From NCBI GenBank assembly GCA_964526295.1, contig CAZGKW010000009.1, positions 57,351 through 121,350 on the forward strand: DNA of 64,000 bases. The letters run 5' to 3'. The position numbers and the translations under genes were made by a program. The notes beneath the pieces were generated by a model, which was not told the origin of the DNA, did no database searches, and saw nothing but the letters and a program-made list of their open reading frames with translations. The stretch's first letter is position 1. Each line of letters begins with the position of its first letter. The DNA is from CAZGKW01 sp964526295. Lineage in GTDB: Bacteria; Planctomycetota; Phycisphaerae; FEN-1346. This document shows, in pieces, positions 37,853 through 46,269 of this stretch.

Positions 37853-38171
37853 AGACTTTGCAGGACTCATGTCGGACCGCATAGCCACGAACTCGCGCCC
37901 GTGGCTACAGTCGAGCCGTGCCTGCGGCACTGACGACACACCGCGACCGGCACCCGTGTCGGAAGGACCCGTCGCCCCGGCCCGGCGACCGGGATTGACC
38001 CCCGCCCGCGCCGCACCTAGGATACGTTGCACGCCGGGAGCGGGGAATTGCTGCCTACGGGGGGCCGGCCAGGGCATCGGCCGTCGTACCGTCCGCAACG
38101 CGCGGCACCTGCGCTTGCCGACCGCGTTGAACCCAAGAGGGGCCTGCACGAACCGCGAAGGAGAACCCCGC
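37853..38171 (+). other. leader region of the 26-kb array
   Basis: No gene is seen here. It carries a good promoter (next entry) and a run of GC-rich sequence without clear hairpins. Confidence 0.4.
37995..38023 (+). promoter_or_regulatory. candidate sigma-70-type promoter of the plus-strand array
   Basis: TTGACC (37995-38000, five of six), 17 bp, TAGGAT (38018-38023, four of six), about 140 bp upstream of the first gene. Confidence 0.5.
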
Positions 38172-39422
38172 ATGAGCGACCCGAGAGTGGCGGTACGTCG
38201 ATGGGCACGCGCGGGCGCGACCGCACTGATCGCGGTCCTGGTCTTCGCCGAGGGCGCGCTCGACGCGCCCGCCGCCGACTGGCCCCAGTGGCGCGGGCCG
38301 AACCGAGACGGCGTCTCCACCGAGACCGGATGGACCACGAACTGGCCCGACGCCGGCCCGAAGCCGCTCTGGCGGACCTCCCTGGGCGTCGGCTTCTCCT
38401 CGGTCTCGATCGTTGAGGGCCGCCTCTACACCATGGGCAACCGGGACAACCAGGATATCGTCTGGTGCCTCGACGCCGCCTCCGGCCGCGTCCTCTGGCA
38501 GCACACCTACGACTGCAAGGCGGGCAGCTATCCCGGTCCGCGGATGACCCCCACCGTCCACGACGGCCGGGTCTACACCCTCAGCCGCGACGGACACCTG
38601 TTCTGCCTCGACGCCGCCTCCGGCGAGGTCCAGTGGCAGCACAACGTGAAGCGCGAGTTCGGCGTGACCCAGGCCAAGACCAACTGGGGGCTGGCCTGTT
38701 CGCCCCTGGTCCACGGGGACAACCTGATCCTCGACGTCGGCCGCGTCTTGGCCTTCGACCGAAAGAGCGGCGCCTTGGCCTGGGCGGCAGGCCAGGACAA
38801 GGCCAGCTACTCCTCGCCCGTCCTCATCGAGGCCGGCGGCCGGACCTACGTGACGGCCTTCGGCATCAACGGCCTGACGCTCGTCGACCTGGCGGCCAAG
38901 GCCCCGGCGATGGGCTTCGACTGGACCACGCGGTGGGACGTCAACGCCGCTACGCCGGTCGTCTCGGGCGATCGCGTTTTCATCTCGTCGGGCTACAACC
39001 GTGGGTGCTCCCTGCTTCAGGTTGACAACCGTCGGCTCCGCCCGGTTTACGAGCACCGTGACATGCGGAACCACTGCAACAACAGCGTCCTGTACGAGGG
39101 CCACTTGTATGGCTTCGATGGCCAGCAGGGGTCGGGCCGGTCGCGCCTCGTGTGCATGGAGTTCGCCACGGGGCGCGTGAAGTGGGCCGCCGACGACATG
39201 CCGTCGGGTGGCCTCATGATTGCCGACGGGAAGATCGTCGCGATGATCGACGGCGGCCGCCTGCTCGTCGCCGACGCCTCGCCGGACGGCTACCGGCCCG
39301 TCGCCCGGGCCAAGGTCCTCGACGGCCGGTGTTGGACGTACCCGGTCCTTCTGGACGGCCGGGTCTACTGCCGCAGCCACGAAGGCACGCTCGTCTGTCT
39401 CGACGTGAAGGGCGGACCATGA
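38172..39422 (+). CDS. exported PQQ-like beta-propeller protein (array member 1)
   Basis: 416 residues from the ATG at 38172 with GAAGGAGA upstream. A signal peptide (VRRWARAGATALIAVLVFAEG) is followed by the family opening WPQWRGPNRDG, then repeating blades of PQQ-like type (VWCLDAASGRVLWQH, FCLDAASGEVQWQH). No heme domain and no obvious PQQ catalytic site, so a BamB-like binding or scaffold role is as likely as dehydrogenase activity. The TGA overlaps the next ATG. Confidence 0.88.
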   Translation: MSDPRVAVRRWARAGATALIAVLVFAEGALDAPAADWPQWRGPNRDGVSTETGWTTNWPDAGPKPLWRTSLGVGFSSVSIVEGRLYTMGNRDNQDIVWCLDAASGRVLWQHTYDCKAGSYPGPRMTPTVHDGRVYTLSRDGHLFCLDAASGEVQWQHNVKREFGVTQAKTNWGLACSPLVHGDNLILDVGRVLAFDRKSGALAWAAGQDKASYSSPVLIEAGGRTYVTAFGINGLTLVDLAAKAPAMGFDWTTRWDVNAATPVVSGDRVFISSGYNRGCSLLQVDNRRLRPVYEHRDMRNHCNNSVLYEGHLYGFDGQQGSGRSRLVCMEFATGRVKWAADDMPSGGLMIADGKIVAMIDGGRLLVADASPDGYRPVARAKVLDGRCWTYPVLLDGRVYCRSHEGTLVCLDVKGGP

Positions 39423-40342
39423 CCGACGCGAAGCGAATCCTCTATTGCCACTGTTCGTACTACGACGACGTCCTGCCCGAGGAGGTCAAGTCGTCGGTCG
39501 TGCGGGTCCTGAGCTCCCTCGGCGTGCCGTTCGATCCGGTGCCGGACCTCTGCGGCCTGGCTGCCCGGCGGGACCCGACGCTGAAGGCGGTCGCCTCGGG
39601 GGGCCCGGCGGCAGTCCTGGCCTGCCATCCTCGGGCGGTCCGATGGCTGTTCGACTGCGCCGGGGCGCCGCTGCCGGAGACGGGCGTCGAGCTGCTGGAT
39701 ATGCGGTCGCAGCCGGCGTCGGAGATCACGGAGAAGCTGCTCGAGGGGGCGACGTGTGCCTCGGGGGGCTGTGCGTGCAACGCGTCGCTCGTCGAGTCGC
39801 TCCTCGTGCCCGAGCCGGGGAGCTGGGTCCCCTGGTTCCCGGTGATCGACTACGACCGGTGCATCGGCTGCCGGCAGTGCCTGGAGTTCTGTCTGTTCGG
39901 CGTCTTCGGGGTGGACGACTCCGGGCGGGTCGTCGTGGAGCACCCGGAGAAGTGCAAGACGAACTGCCCGGTGTGCGCCCGGGTCTGCCCGGAGGTGGCG
40001 ATCATGTTCCCGAAGTACGCGTCGCCGCCGATCAACGGGGCGGAGGTGACGGCCGAGGACGCCGCCCGCGAGCCGGTGAAGGTCGACCTGGCGTCGATCC
40101 TGGCGGGCGACGTCCATGCGAAGCTCCGGGCCCGCAGCGGCGCCGGCGCCCCCGGCCGCTTCGCCGAGGGGCCCGACCGCGAGCAGGCCGAGCAAGAGCG
40201 CCGCCGGTGCTCCTGCATGGGCGACCTCCTCGAACGCCTCGGCGTCGAGCCCGACGTGGCCGCCAACGCCTTGCGCGAAAAACAGCAACCGCCGTCCGCA
40301 GATGACGCAGATTGCGCAGATGACAACAAGAACGAAAACTAG
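39419..40342 (+). CDS. ferredoxin-domain protein, partner of the radical SAM gene
   Basis: 307 residues, ATG overlapping the propeller stop (ATGA). The first 125 residues form an alpha/beta domain with several Cys (LYCHCSYYDD, DLCGLAARRD, LACHPRAVRW, ASGGCACN), reminiscent of HdrA N-terminal modules. A ferredoxin domain follows with CIGCRQCLEFC and CKTNCPVCARVC for two [4Fe-4S] clusters. A later CSCMGDLLE region carries two more Cys. The last 20 residues (EKQQPPSADDADCADD-like) are encoded by a dispersed CGCAGATGACGCAGA repeat, which also supplies the stop. Cytoplasmic electron donor, perhaps to the radical SAM enzyme. Confidence 0.8.
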   Translation: MTDAKRILYCHCSYYDDVLPEEVKSSVVRVLSSLGVPFDPVPDLCGLAARRDPTLKAVASGGPAAVLACHPRAVRWLFDCAGAPLPETGVELLDMRSQPASEITEKLLEGATCASGGCACNASLVESLLVPEPGSWVPWFPVIDYDRCIGCRQCLEFCLFGVFGVDDSGRVVVEHPEKCKTNCPVCARVCPEVAIMFPKYASPPINGAEVTAEDAAREPVKVDLASILAGDVHAKLRARSGAGAPGRFAEGPDREQAEQERRRCSCMGDLLERLGVEPDVAANALREKQQPPSADDADCADDNKNEN

Positions 40343-40460
40343 AGAGTACAACTGCACCGGCTTCCACGGTCTCTGGCCCTTTTCGTCTCTTGATCTGGGC
40401 CTGTTTTTTAATCTGCGAAATCCGCGAAATCTGCGAAATCTGTGGACGGCCGGTGTCGTG
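40297..40460. repeat. CGCAGAT / CTGCGAAAT dispersed repeat cluster
   Basis: CCGCAGATGACGCAGATTGC and GCAGATGACAACAA (40300-40327) are followed by ATCTGCGAAATC, CGCGAAATC, TGCGAAATC, TGTGGA near 40411-40446. The type is widespread in environmental genomes. The first part is translated as the tail of the ferredoxin protein; the rest fills the 202-bp gap before the radical SAM gene. The AT-rich composition differs from the neighbours. Confidence 0.7.
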
Positions 40461-40544
40461 GCCGTTGTTTCTTCTGCGAAATGTGGCGGCCGTTGCCGTC
40501 TCTGCGGAAAGTCGTTGCCGTTCGTGATAGAAACGAGCTGACGC

Positions 40545-41732
40545 ATGCTCCTTGACCTGGCCAAGCGGATGGTCCTCGAGACAGACCCCCGCCTGCTCGG
40601 GAAATTTGTCTGGAACTTCGGCCTGAAAGGCGTCCGGGCCAGCCGCCGGTTTTGCCGGCCGGGCGGCGACGCGTTCCCCGCGTTCCTCTTCATCTCCGTC
40701 ACGACCCGGTGCAACCTCCGCTGCCAGGGCTGCTGGGTCGGCTGTAGCGGCCGCGGCGCCGACCTCGACGCCCCGACTCTCGACCGCATCCTTCGCGAGA
40801 GCAAGCGGCGGGGGAACTTCTTTTACGGCATCCTCGGCGGCGAGCCGCTCCTGCATCCCGACCTGTGGGCGGTCCTCGAGCGCCATCCCGACTGCTACTT
40901 CCAGGTCTTCACGAACGGGACGCTCCTGACCGACGAGGTGGCCCGGACGATGCGCCGCCTGGGTAACGTCACCCCCCTGGTGAGCATCGAAGGCGCCGAG
41001 GGCGTCAGCGACGAGCGCCGCGGCGGACGCGGCGTCCTTCGCCGCACCCTCGACGGTCTGGACGCCTGCCGCCGGCACCGCCTCATCACGGGGGTCGCCA
41101 CCAGCGTCTGCCGGTCGAACATCGACGACCTGGTCACCGACCGCTTTCTCCGATCGCTGGTGGAGCGGGGCGTGCATTACCTCTGGTACTACATCTATCG
41201 GCCCGTGGGCCCGGACCCGCGGCCCGATCTTGCCCTCGAGCCCGACGAGATCGTGCGGCTGCGCCGCTTCATCGTCCGGCAGCGGAGCCGGTCCCCGCTC
41301 GCGATCGTCGATGCCTACTGGGACGCCGAGGGGCGGGCCGTCTGCCCGGCGGCGGCGGGCATCAGTTGCCACATCAACCCCATGAGCGACATCGAGCCCT
41401 GTCCGCCCATCCAGTTCGCCGCCGAGAACGTCCACGACAACGGCGACGTGTACGCGACGGTCGGCGGCTCGGCGTTCCTGCGGGGGTTCCGGCGGTTTGC
41501 CGCCGAGACGACGCCGGGCTGCGTACTCCTGGAGCGGCCCGACCTGCTGGAGCGGTTCGTCCGGGAGCAGGGGGCCCGCGACACGACCGGCCGGGGCACC
41601 GGCCGCGAAGAACTGATGGCGATGCGGTGCCGCACGAGCCATAATGTGCCCGGCGCGGCGATCCCCGAGACCCACTGGTTCTACCGGTTCGCCAAGAAGC
41701 ACTGGTACTTCGGGTTCGGGGCGTACGCGTGA
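40545..41732 (+). CDS. radical SAM enzyme
   Basis: 395 residues with the SAM cluster motif CNLRCQGC (Cys56, Cys60, Cys63). Further Cys at SCHINPMSDIEPCPP may hold part of an auxiliary cluster. A Gly-rich SAM-binding GGEP (ILGGEPLLHP) and the segment FQVFTNGTLL fit a standard radical SAM barrel. The N-terminal part lacks export signals. The neighbour order (ferredoxin, radical SAM, polyprenyl synthase, cyclase) suggests modification of an isoprenoid or lipid. It is not the hopanoid enzyme HpnH by any motif I can see. Reaction unknown. Confidence 0.9.
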   Translation: MLLDLAKRMVLETDPRLLGKFVWNFGLKGVRASRRFCRPGGDAFPAFLFISVTTRCNLRCQGCWVGCSGRGADLDAPTLDRILRESKRRGNFFYGILGGEPLLHPDLWAVLERHPDCYFQVFTNGTLLTDEVARTMRRLGNVTPLVSIEGAEGVSDERRGGRGVLRRTLDGLDACRRHRLITGVATSVCRSNIDDLVTDRFLRSLVERGVHYLWYYIYRPVGPDPRPDLALEPDEIVRLRRFIVRQRSRSPLAIVDAYWDAEGRAVCPAAAGISCHINPMSDIEPCPPIQFAAENVHDNGDVYATVGGSAFLRGFRRFAAETTPGCVLLERPDLLERFVREQGARDTTGRGTGREELMAMRCRTSHNVPGAAIPETHWFYRFAKKHWYFGFGAYA

Positions 41733-41786
41733 CGGCCGGCGGCCGGGCTCCGCCCGGGGCGGGGCCGGGCATCGCGAGGTGAGCCT

Positions 41787-43520
41787 ATGAGAAAGACGAG
41801 CCAGGGGACAGGCCGAGGCGCGACGACCCGGCGGGACCGGCCCACTCAGCCGGAGGTCCCCCCGACCAAGGCCGACCGGGACCGCCTACGCGACCTCGCC
41901 CGCCGTTACGTCGCGGCCGCCCGGCCCGTGCCGCCCCTTTCCTACAACGAGCTGTACGCCCACACGGGCCGCCTGCTGGAGGGGGCCGACGGCGACGGTG
42001 GCTTGCGCAAGTGGCTGGCGGTGGTCCTGAACAACGAGGCCTGGCGGGACCGGTTTGCGGCCGTGCCGATGGACCGCCGGCTGCTGCTCCTGCCGAAGTG
42101 CCTCCGCGAAGAGCGGGAGTGCCGCGGCATCATCGACGAGCTGGGCCTGGTGTGCAAGTCCTGCGGCCGGTGTCCCATCCACGACCTGAAGGAGGAGGCC
42201 GAGGCCCTCGGCTACGCCGTCCTCGTCTCCGAGGGCACGGCCGTGGTGTCGGCCCTGATCCAGTCGGGCCGCATCCAGGCCGTCATCGGCGTCTGCTGCC
42301 TGGACTCGCTGGAGCAGGTGTTCCCGCTGATGGAGGCGGCGGCGGTGCCGGCCCAGGCCGTGCCGCTGCTCTACGACAGATGCTCGAACACCACGGTCGA
42401 CCTCGACTGGGTCCGCGACGCCATCGGTCTGACCGCCCCGGCGACCGAGGGGCGGCTCGACCTCGACGCCCTCCGCGAGGAAGTCGGCTCCTGGTTCACA
42501 CCCGAGGCGCTGGAGGCGGAGCTGGGCCCCGCCCCGGATGCGACCGGTCGGATTGCACGCGACTGGCTCGCCCGCTCGGGCAAGCGGTGGCGGCCGTTCC
42601 TCGTGGCGGGCACCTGGCGGGCGCTCGCCGCCGAGGCCGGCGCGGAGGTGCCCCCGGCGGTCCGGCGGACGGCCCTCGCCGTCGAGTGCTTCCACAAGGC
42701 CAGCCTGGTCCACGACGACATCGAGGACGGCGACGCCCTCCGCTACGGCGAGAAGACCCTCCACCAGGCCCACGGCATCCCGATCGCCCTGAACGTGGGC
42801 GACTTCCTCATCGGCGAGGGGTACCGCCTGATCGCCGAGGCCGACGTCCGGGCCGAGGTGACGGCCGCGATGCTGGCGGCGGCCTCGGAGGCGCACCTGG
42901 AGCTCTGCCGCGGACAAGGGGCCGAGCTGGCCTGGGCCCGCGACCCGCGGCCGCTCGTGCCCGACGAAGTCATCAGCATCTTTCGCAAGAAGACCTCGCC
43001 CGCCTTCGCGGTGGCCCTCCGCCTCGGGGCCATCGCCGCCGGGGCCGACGACGAGACGCTCCGGGCCCTGGACCGGTTCAGCCAGGCCCTCGGCGTGGCC
43101 TACCAGATCCGCGACGACCTGCACGATTTCGACACCGGCCGCGCCGGCGGCGACGCCTGGGCCGCCCGGCCCTCGATCCTCCTGGCCCTGGCACACGAGC
43201 AGGCCACGGGCCCCGTGCGGGAGCGGCTCGCCGACCTCTGGTGTACCGCGTCGCGCCAGGGGGGCGGCGAGTCGCCCGAAGGCGACCTGGCGGGCGCCGT
43301 GGCCGGCCTTCACGTCCGACCGGACGCCGAGGCCCTGATGGCCCGGTATCGAAGTGCGGCCGTAGCGGCCCTGGAGCCGCTCGCCGGGGCCGACCTGAAG
43401 GGGCTCCTCCGGCGGGTCGTCGGACGCATCTTCGATTCCCACGGTGAAAGGACCTCCATCGGTGACCTTGAGGCTCGAGATGCTTCGGGCCGCCCGCTCG
43501 GCGCCGAGCCGGCTGCGTGA
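41787..43520 (+). CDS. DUF116 - polyprenyl diphosphate synthase fusion
   Basis: 577 residues. The first half (about 95-215) is DUF116: PKCLREERECRG, then CKSCGRCPIHDL (Cys123, 126, 129), GVCCLDSL and DRCS, a Cys-rich domain probably binding iron-sulfur or zinc. The second half (about 255-520) is an all-trans prenyl synthase: GKRWRP at 265-270, first Asp motif DDIED at 310-314, second DDLHD at 443-447. It condenses isopentenyl diphosphate onto an allylic primer. Chain length cannot be read directly; the region before DDIED is FHKASLVH. The two halves are usually separate proteins. It overlaps the next gene by about 59 bp. Confidence 0.88.
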   Translation: MRKTSQGTGRGATTRRDRPTQPEVPPTKADRDRLRDLARRYVAAARPVPPLSYNELYAHTGRLLEGADGDGGLRKWLAVVLNNEAWRDRFAAVPMDRRLLLLPKCLREERECRGIIDELGLVCKSCGRCPIHDLKEEAEALGYAVLVSEGTAVVSALIQSGRIQAVIGVCCLDSLEQVFPLMEAAAVPAQAVPLLYDRCSNTTVDLDWVRDAIGLTAPATEGRLDLDALREEVGSWFTPEALEAELGPAPDATGRIARDWLARSGKRWRPFLVAGTWRALAAEAGAEVPPAVRRTALAVECFHKASLVHDDIEDGDALRYGEKTLHQAHGIPIALNVGDFLIGEGYRLIAEADVRAEVTAAMLAAASEAHLELCRGQGAELAWARDPRPLVPDEVISIFRKKTSPAFAVALRLGAIAAGADDETLRALDRFSQALGVAYQIRDDLHDFDTGRAGGDAWAARPSILLALAHEQATGPVRERLADLWCTASRQGGGESPEGDLAGAVAGLHVRPDAEALMARYRSAAVAALEPLAGADLKGLLRRVVGRIFDSHGERTSIGDLEARDASGRPLGAEPAA

Positions 43521-44346
43521 CGCCGCACCCGCGGTCGTCGCCTTCCTGACCGACAAGGCCAACCCGGACGGAGGGTTCCGCGGCCGGGCCGACGCGAGCG
43601 ACCTCTACTACACCGTCTTCGGCGCCGAGGCCCTGGCGATCCTGGGCCGGGACTTTCCCGAGAAGCTGCCCGGATGGCTCCGTGGCTTCGGCTCGGGCGA
43701 GGAGCTGGACTTCGTGCACCTGGCGTGCCTGGCTCGCCTGTGGGCCGATTGCCCGGAGGCCAGCCCGGCGGCGGGGGCGCAACGGGCGCTCACCGTCCGG
43801 CTCAACGGTTACCGGGCGGCTGATGGGGGCTTTTCGCACGTTGCCGGCGCCCCGCACGGGACGGCCTACGGGGCGTTCCTGGCGGCCGGGGCCTACGAGG
43901 ACCTCGGCCGGGAGGTGCCCGACGCCGAGCGGCTCGTCGAGTCGCTCGATGCGCTTCGGACGGCCGACGGGGCGTTCGCCAACGAGCCTGGGCGACCGGC
44001 GGGCCTGATGCCCGCGACGACCGCTGCCGCGACGCTCCTCCGGCACCTCGGGCGGCCGGTCGAGGAGGGCGTCGGCCGGTGGCTCCTCGCGCGGCTCGCC
44101 CCTCGGGGCGGATTCGTTGCGGCCGAGGGGCTGCCCGTGCCGGACCTCCTCTCGACGGCGACGGCCCTGCATGCCCTGGCGGGGCTCGGCGTCGATCTCG
44201 GGCCGGTGCGGCGGCCGTGTCTTGAGTTCCTCGACACGGTCTGGAGCGAGGAAGCGGGCGGCTTCCGGGGCCACGCCTTCGACGATACGGCCGACTGCGA
44301 GTACACCTGGTACGGCCTGCTGGCGCTGGGACACCTGAGCGAGTGA
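43462..44346 (+). CDS. prenyltransferase/squalene-oxidase-repeat protein (small cyclase-fold)
   Basis: 294 residues from the GTG at 43462; an ATG at 43480 is an alternative. Repeats such as NPDGGFRG, AADGGFSHVAG, RTADGAFANEPG and EEAGGFRGHA mark the alpha/alpha barrel of terpene cyclases and protein prenyltransferase beta subunits. The general-acid DxDD motif is absent. It may bind a polyprenyl chain or a product of the neighbours. It overlaps the fusion gene upstream and abuts the SHC-like gene. Confidence 0.8.
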   Translation: MTLRLEMLRAARSAPSRLRDAAPAVVAFLTDKANPDGGFRGRADASDLYYTVFGAEALAILGRDFPEKLPGWLRGFGSGEELDFVHLACLARLWADCPEASPAAGAQRALTVRLNGYRAADGGFSHVAGAPHGTAYGAFLAAGAYEDLGREVPDAERLVESLDALRTADGAFANEPGRPAGLMPATTAAATLLRHLGRPVEEGVGRWLLARLAPRGGFVAAEGLPVPDLLSTATALHALAGLGVDLGPVRRPCLEFLDTVWSEEAGGFRGHAFDDTADCEYTWYGLLALGHLSE

Positions 44347-44369
44347 TATCATGTTCGCGCGGTTATGAA

Positions 44370-46205
44370 ATGGGCGACCTGGAAGAAACGCGCGACCGGC
44401 TGCGGACCCGCCTGCTGGCCGAGCGCGACGCCGGCGGGTGGTGGATCGGCGGCCTCTCCGCCAGCGCCCTCGCCACGGCGACCGCCTGCACGGCCCTCGC
44501 CCTGACCGACCCGCGGGCCCACGCACGCCTCATCGCGGACGGCCTTGCCTGGCTCGCCGACCATGTCAACGCCGACGGCGGATGGGGCGACACCGTCCGG
44601 AGCGCCTCGAACCTGAGCACCACGGCCCTCGTGTGGGCGGCCTATGGCCCTGCCGGCGATGCCGGCGTCCATCGCGCGACGCGCGAGGCCGCCGAGGCAT
44701 GGATCGAACGGCGCGTCGGCAGCCGCGAGCCGGCCGACCTCGCCGCAGCGGTCGTCGAGTCCTACGGCAAGGACAGCACGTTTTCCGCGCCGATCCTGAC
44801 GATGCTGGCCCTGGCGGGGCGGCTTGGCCCGTCGGAGAAAGCCTGGCGGCTCGTGCCGGAGCTGCCGTTCGAGCTGGCCGCCCTGCCGCAGCGGCTCTTC
44901 CGGTGGCTCCGTCTGCCGGTCGTCAGCTACGCCCTGCCGGCCCTGGTGGCGATCGGGCAGGTGCGGCACCACCACCGGCCGCACTGGTGCCCCTTCAAGC
45001 GGGGCCTGCGGGAGCTGCTCCGCGGGCGGACGCTCGGGCTTGTCGAGCGGATGCAGCCGGCCGACGGGGGGTTCCTGGAGGCCGTGCCGCTGACGAGCTT
45101 CGTCGCGATGGGCCTGGCCGGGATGGGCCGGCGCGACCATACGGTCTGCCGCCGGGCCGTCGCGTTCCTCCGGAGCCGGGCCCGCGACGACGGGAGCTGG
45201 CCCATCGATACGAACCTCGCCACCTGGGTGACGACGCTGTCGGTCGGGGCCTTGGCGGCAGGCGGGGGGCTGGACGACTATCTCGGCGAAGACGACCGGG
45301 CGGCGATCCGCGACTGGCTCCTCGACCAGCAGCACACCGAGCGGCACCCCTACACGGCCGCCGACCCGGGCGGCTGGGCCTGGACGGACCTGCCGGGCGG
45401 CGTGCCGGACGCCGACGATACCGCCGGAGCGCTGGTCGCGCTCCGCCTCCTTGCGTCGAAGGACCCGAGGGTCCGCCGAGCGGCCGCCGAGGGCTGCCGC
45501 TGGCTGCTCGACCTCCAGAACGCCGACGGGGGCATCCCCACGTTCTGCCGCGGGTGGGGGAACCTGCCCTTCGACCGGAGCGCGGCGGACCTGACGGCCC
45601 ACGCGCTGCGAGCGTGGTCGGCGTGGGAGGACACGCTGCCGGCCCGCCTCCGCCGCCGCGTCCGGACGGGCCTCCGCCGCGGCCTGGCGTTCCTGGCCCG
45701 GTCGCGGCGCGGCGATGGGGCGTGGCGGCCCCTCTGGTTCGGCAACGAGGCGGCCCCCGACGAGGCGAACCCGACCTACGGCACGGCGCGGGTCGTCTTG
45801 GCGTTGGCCGACCTGTCGGAGGCGCGCGAAGCAGGCATCCGGGAGATGCTCGCTGGCGGCGCGGCGTGGCTCGTCGCGGCCCAAGGCGCCGACGGCGGGT
45901 GGGGCGGCGACCGCGGCGTCGAGCCCTCGACCGAGGAGACCGCCGTGGCGGTCGAAGCACTGGCCGCGGTTGCCGGCCGCGCGAGGCCATCCGGCGGCGA
46001 AGGGCTTCTCGCCGAGGACGTCCGGTCGGCGGCGGGGCGCGGCCTGCGGTGGCTCATCGAGCGCGCGGCGGAGACCGAGACGCTCGACGCCGCGCCGATC
46101 GGCTTCTACTTCGCCCGCCTGTGGTACTTCGAGCGGCTCTATCCGCTCGTCTTCACCGTGGCGGCGATGGAGCGGGCCGCGGCCGCGGGCTTGTCCTCGT
46201 CCTAA
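44370..46205 (+). CDS. squalene-hopene-cyclase-like terpene cyclase
   Basis: 611 residues from the ATG at 44370. A GTG at 44343, overlapping the previous stop as GTGA, is also possible. The double alpha-barrel of the SHC family is clear from repeated NADGGWGD, NADGGIPTF and GADGGWGG (QW-like) motifs. The protonating motif is DADD at 347-350, within VPDADDTAGAL, and WPIDTNLATWVTT precedes it. No squalene-synthase genes (hpnCDE or sqs) are in the window. The substrate could be squalene or a polyprenyl product of the upstream synthase. Length is slightly under typical SHC (about 630-680). Confidence 0.88.
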   Translation: MGDLEETRDRLRTRLLAERDAGGWWIGGLSASALATATACTALALTDPRAHARLIADGLAWLADHVNADGGWGDTVRSASNLSTTALVWAAYGPAGDAGVHRATREAAEAWIERRVGSREPADLAAAVVESYGKDSTFSAPILTMLALAGRLGPSEKAWRLVPELPFELAALPQRLFRWLRLPVVSYALPALVAIGQVRHHHRPHWCPFKRGLRELLRGRTLGLVERMQPADGGFLEAVPLTSFVAMGLAGMGRRDHTVCRRAVAFLRSRARDDGSWPIDTNLATWVTTLSVGALAAGGGLDDYLGEDDRAAIRDWLLDQQHTERHPYTAADPGGWAWTDLPGGVPDADDTAGALVALRLLASKDPRVRRAAAEGCRWLLDLQNADGGIPTFCRGWGNLPFDRSAADLTAHALRAWSAWEDTLPARLRRRVRTGLRRGLAFLARSRRGDGAWRPLWFGNEAAPDEANPTYGTARVVLALADLSEAREAGIREMLAGGAAWLVAAQGADGGWGGDRGVEPSTEETAVAVEALAAVAGRARPSGGEGLLAEDVRSAAGRGLRWLIERAAETETLDAAPIGFYFARLWYFERLYPLVFTVAAMERAAAAGLSSS

Positions 46206-46269
46206 GCGGCCCTTACGATAGAAGGGCTGTACGAAGGCGCACGGCGGCCTCAAGCGAAATGGGTATCGC
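46206..46269 (+). other. short gap with hairpin after the cyclase
   Basis: GCCCTT-ACGATAG-AAGGGC (46208-46226) forms a small stem-loop directly after the cyclase stop. It may separate the isoprenoid and transport parts of the array. Confidence 0.35.

Noticed and set aside
40297..40460. CRISPR array from the short CGCAGAT/CTGCGAAAT repeats
   Set aside because: Units are 9-12 bp, adjacent, without spacers of constant length and without cas genes.
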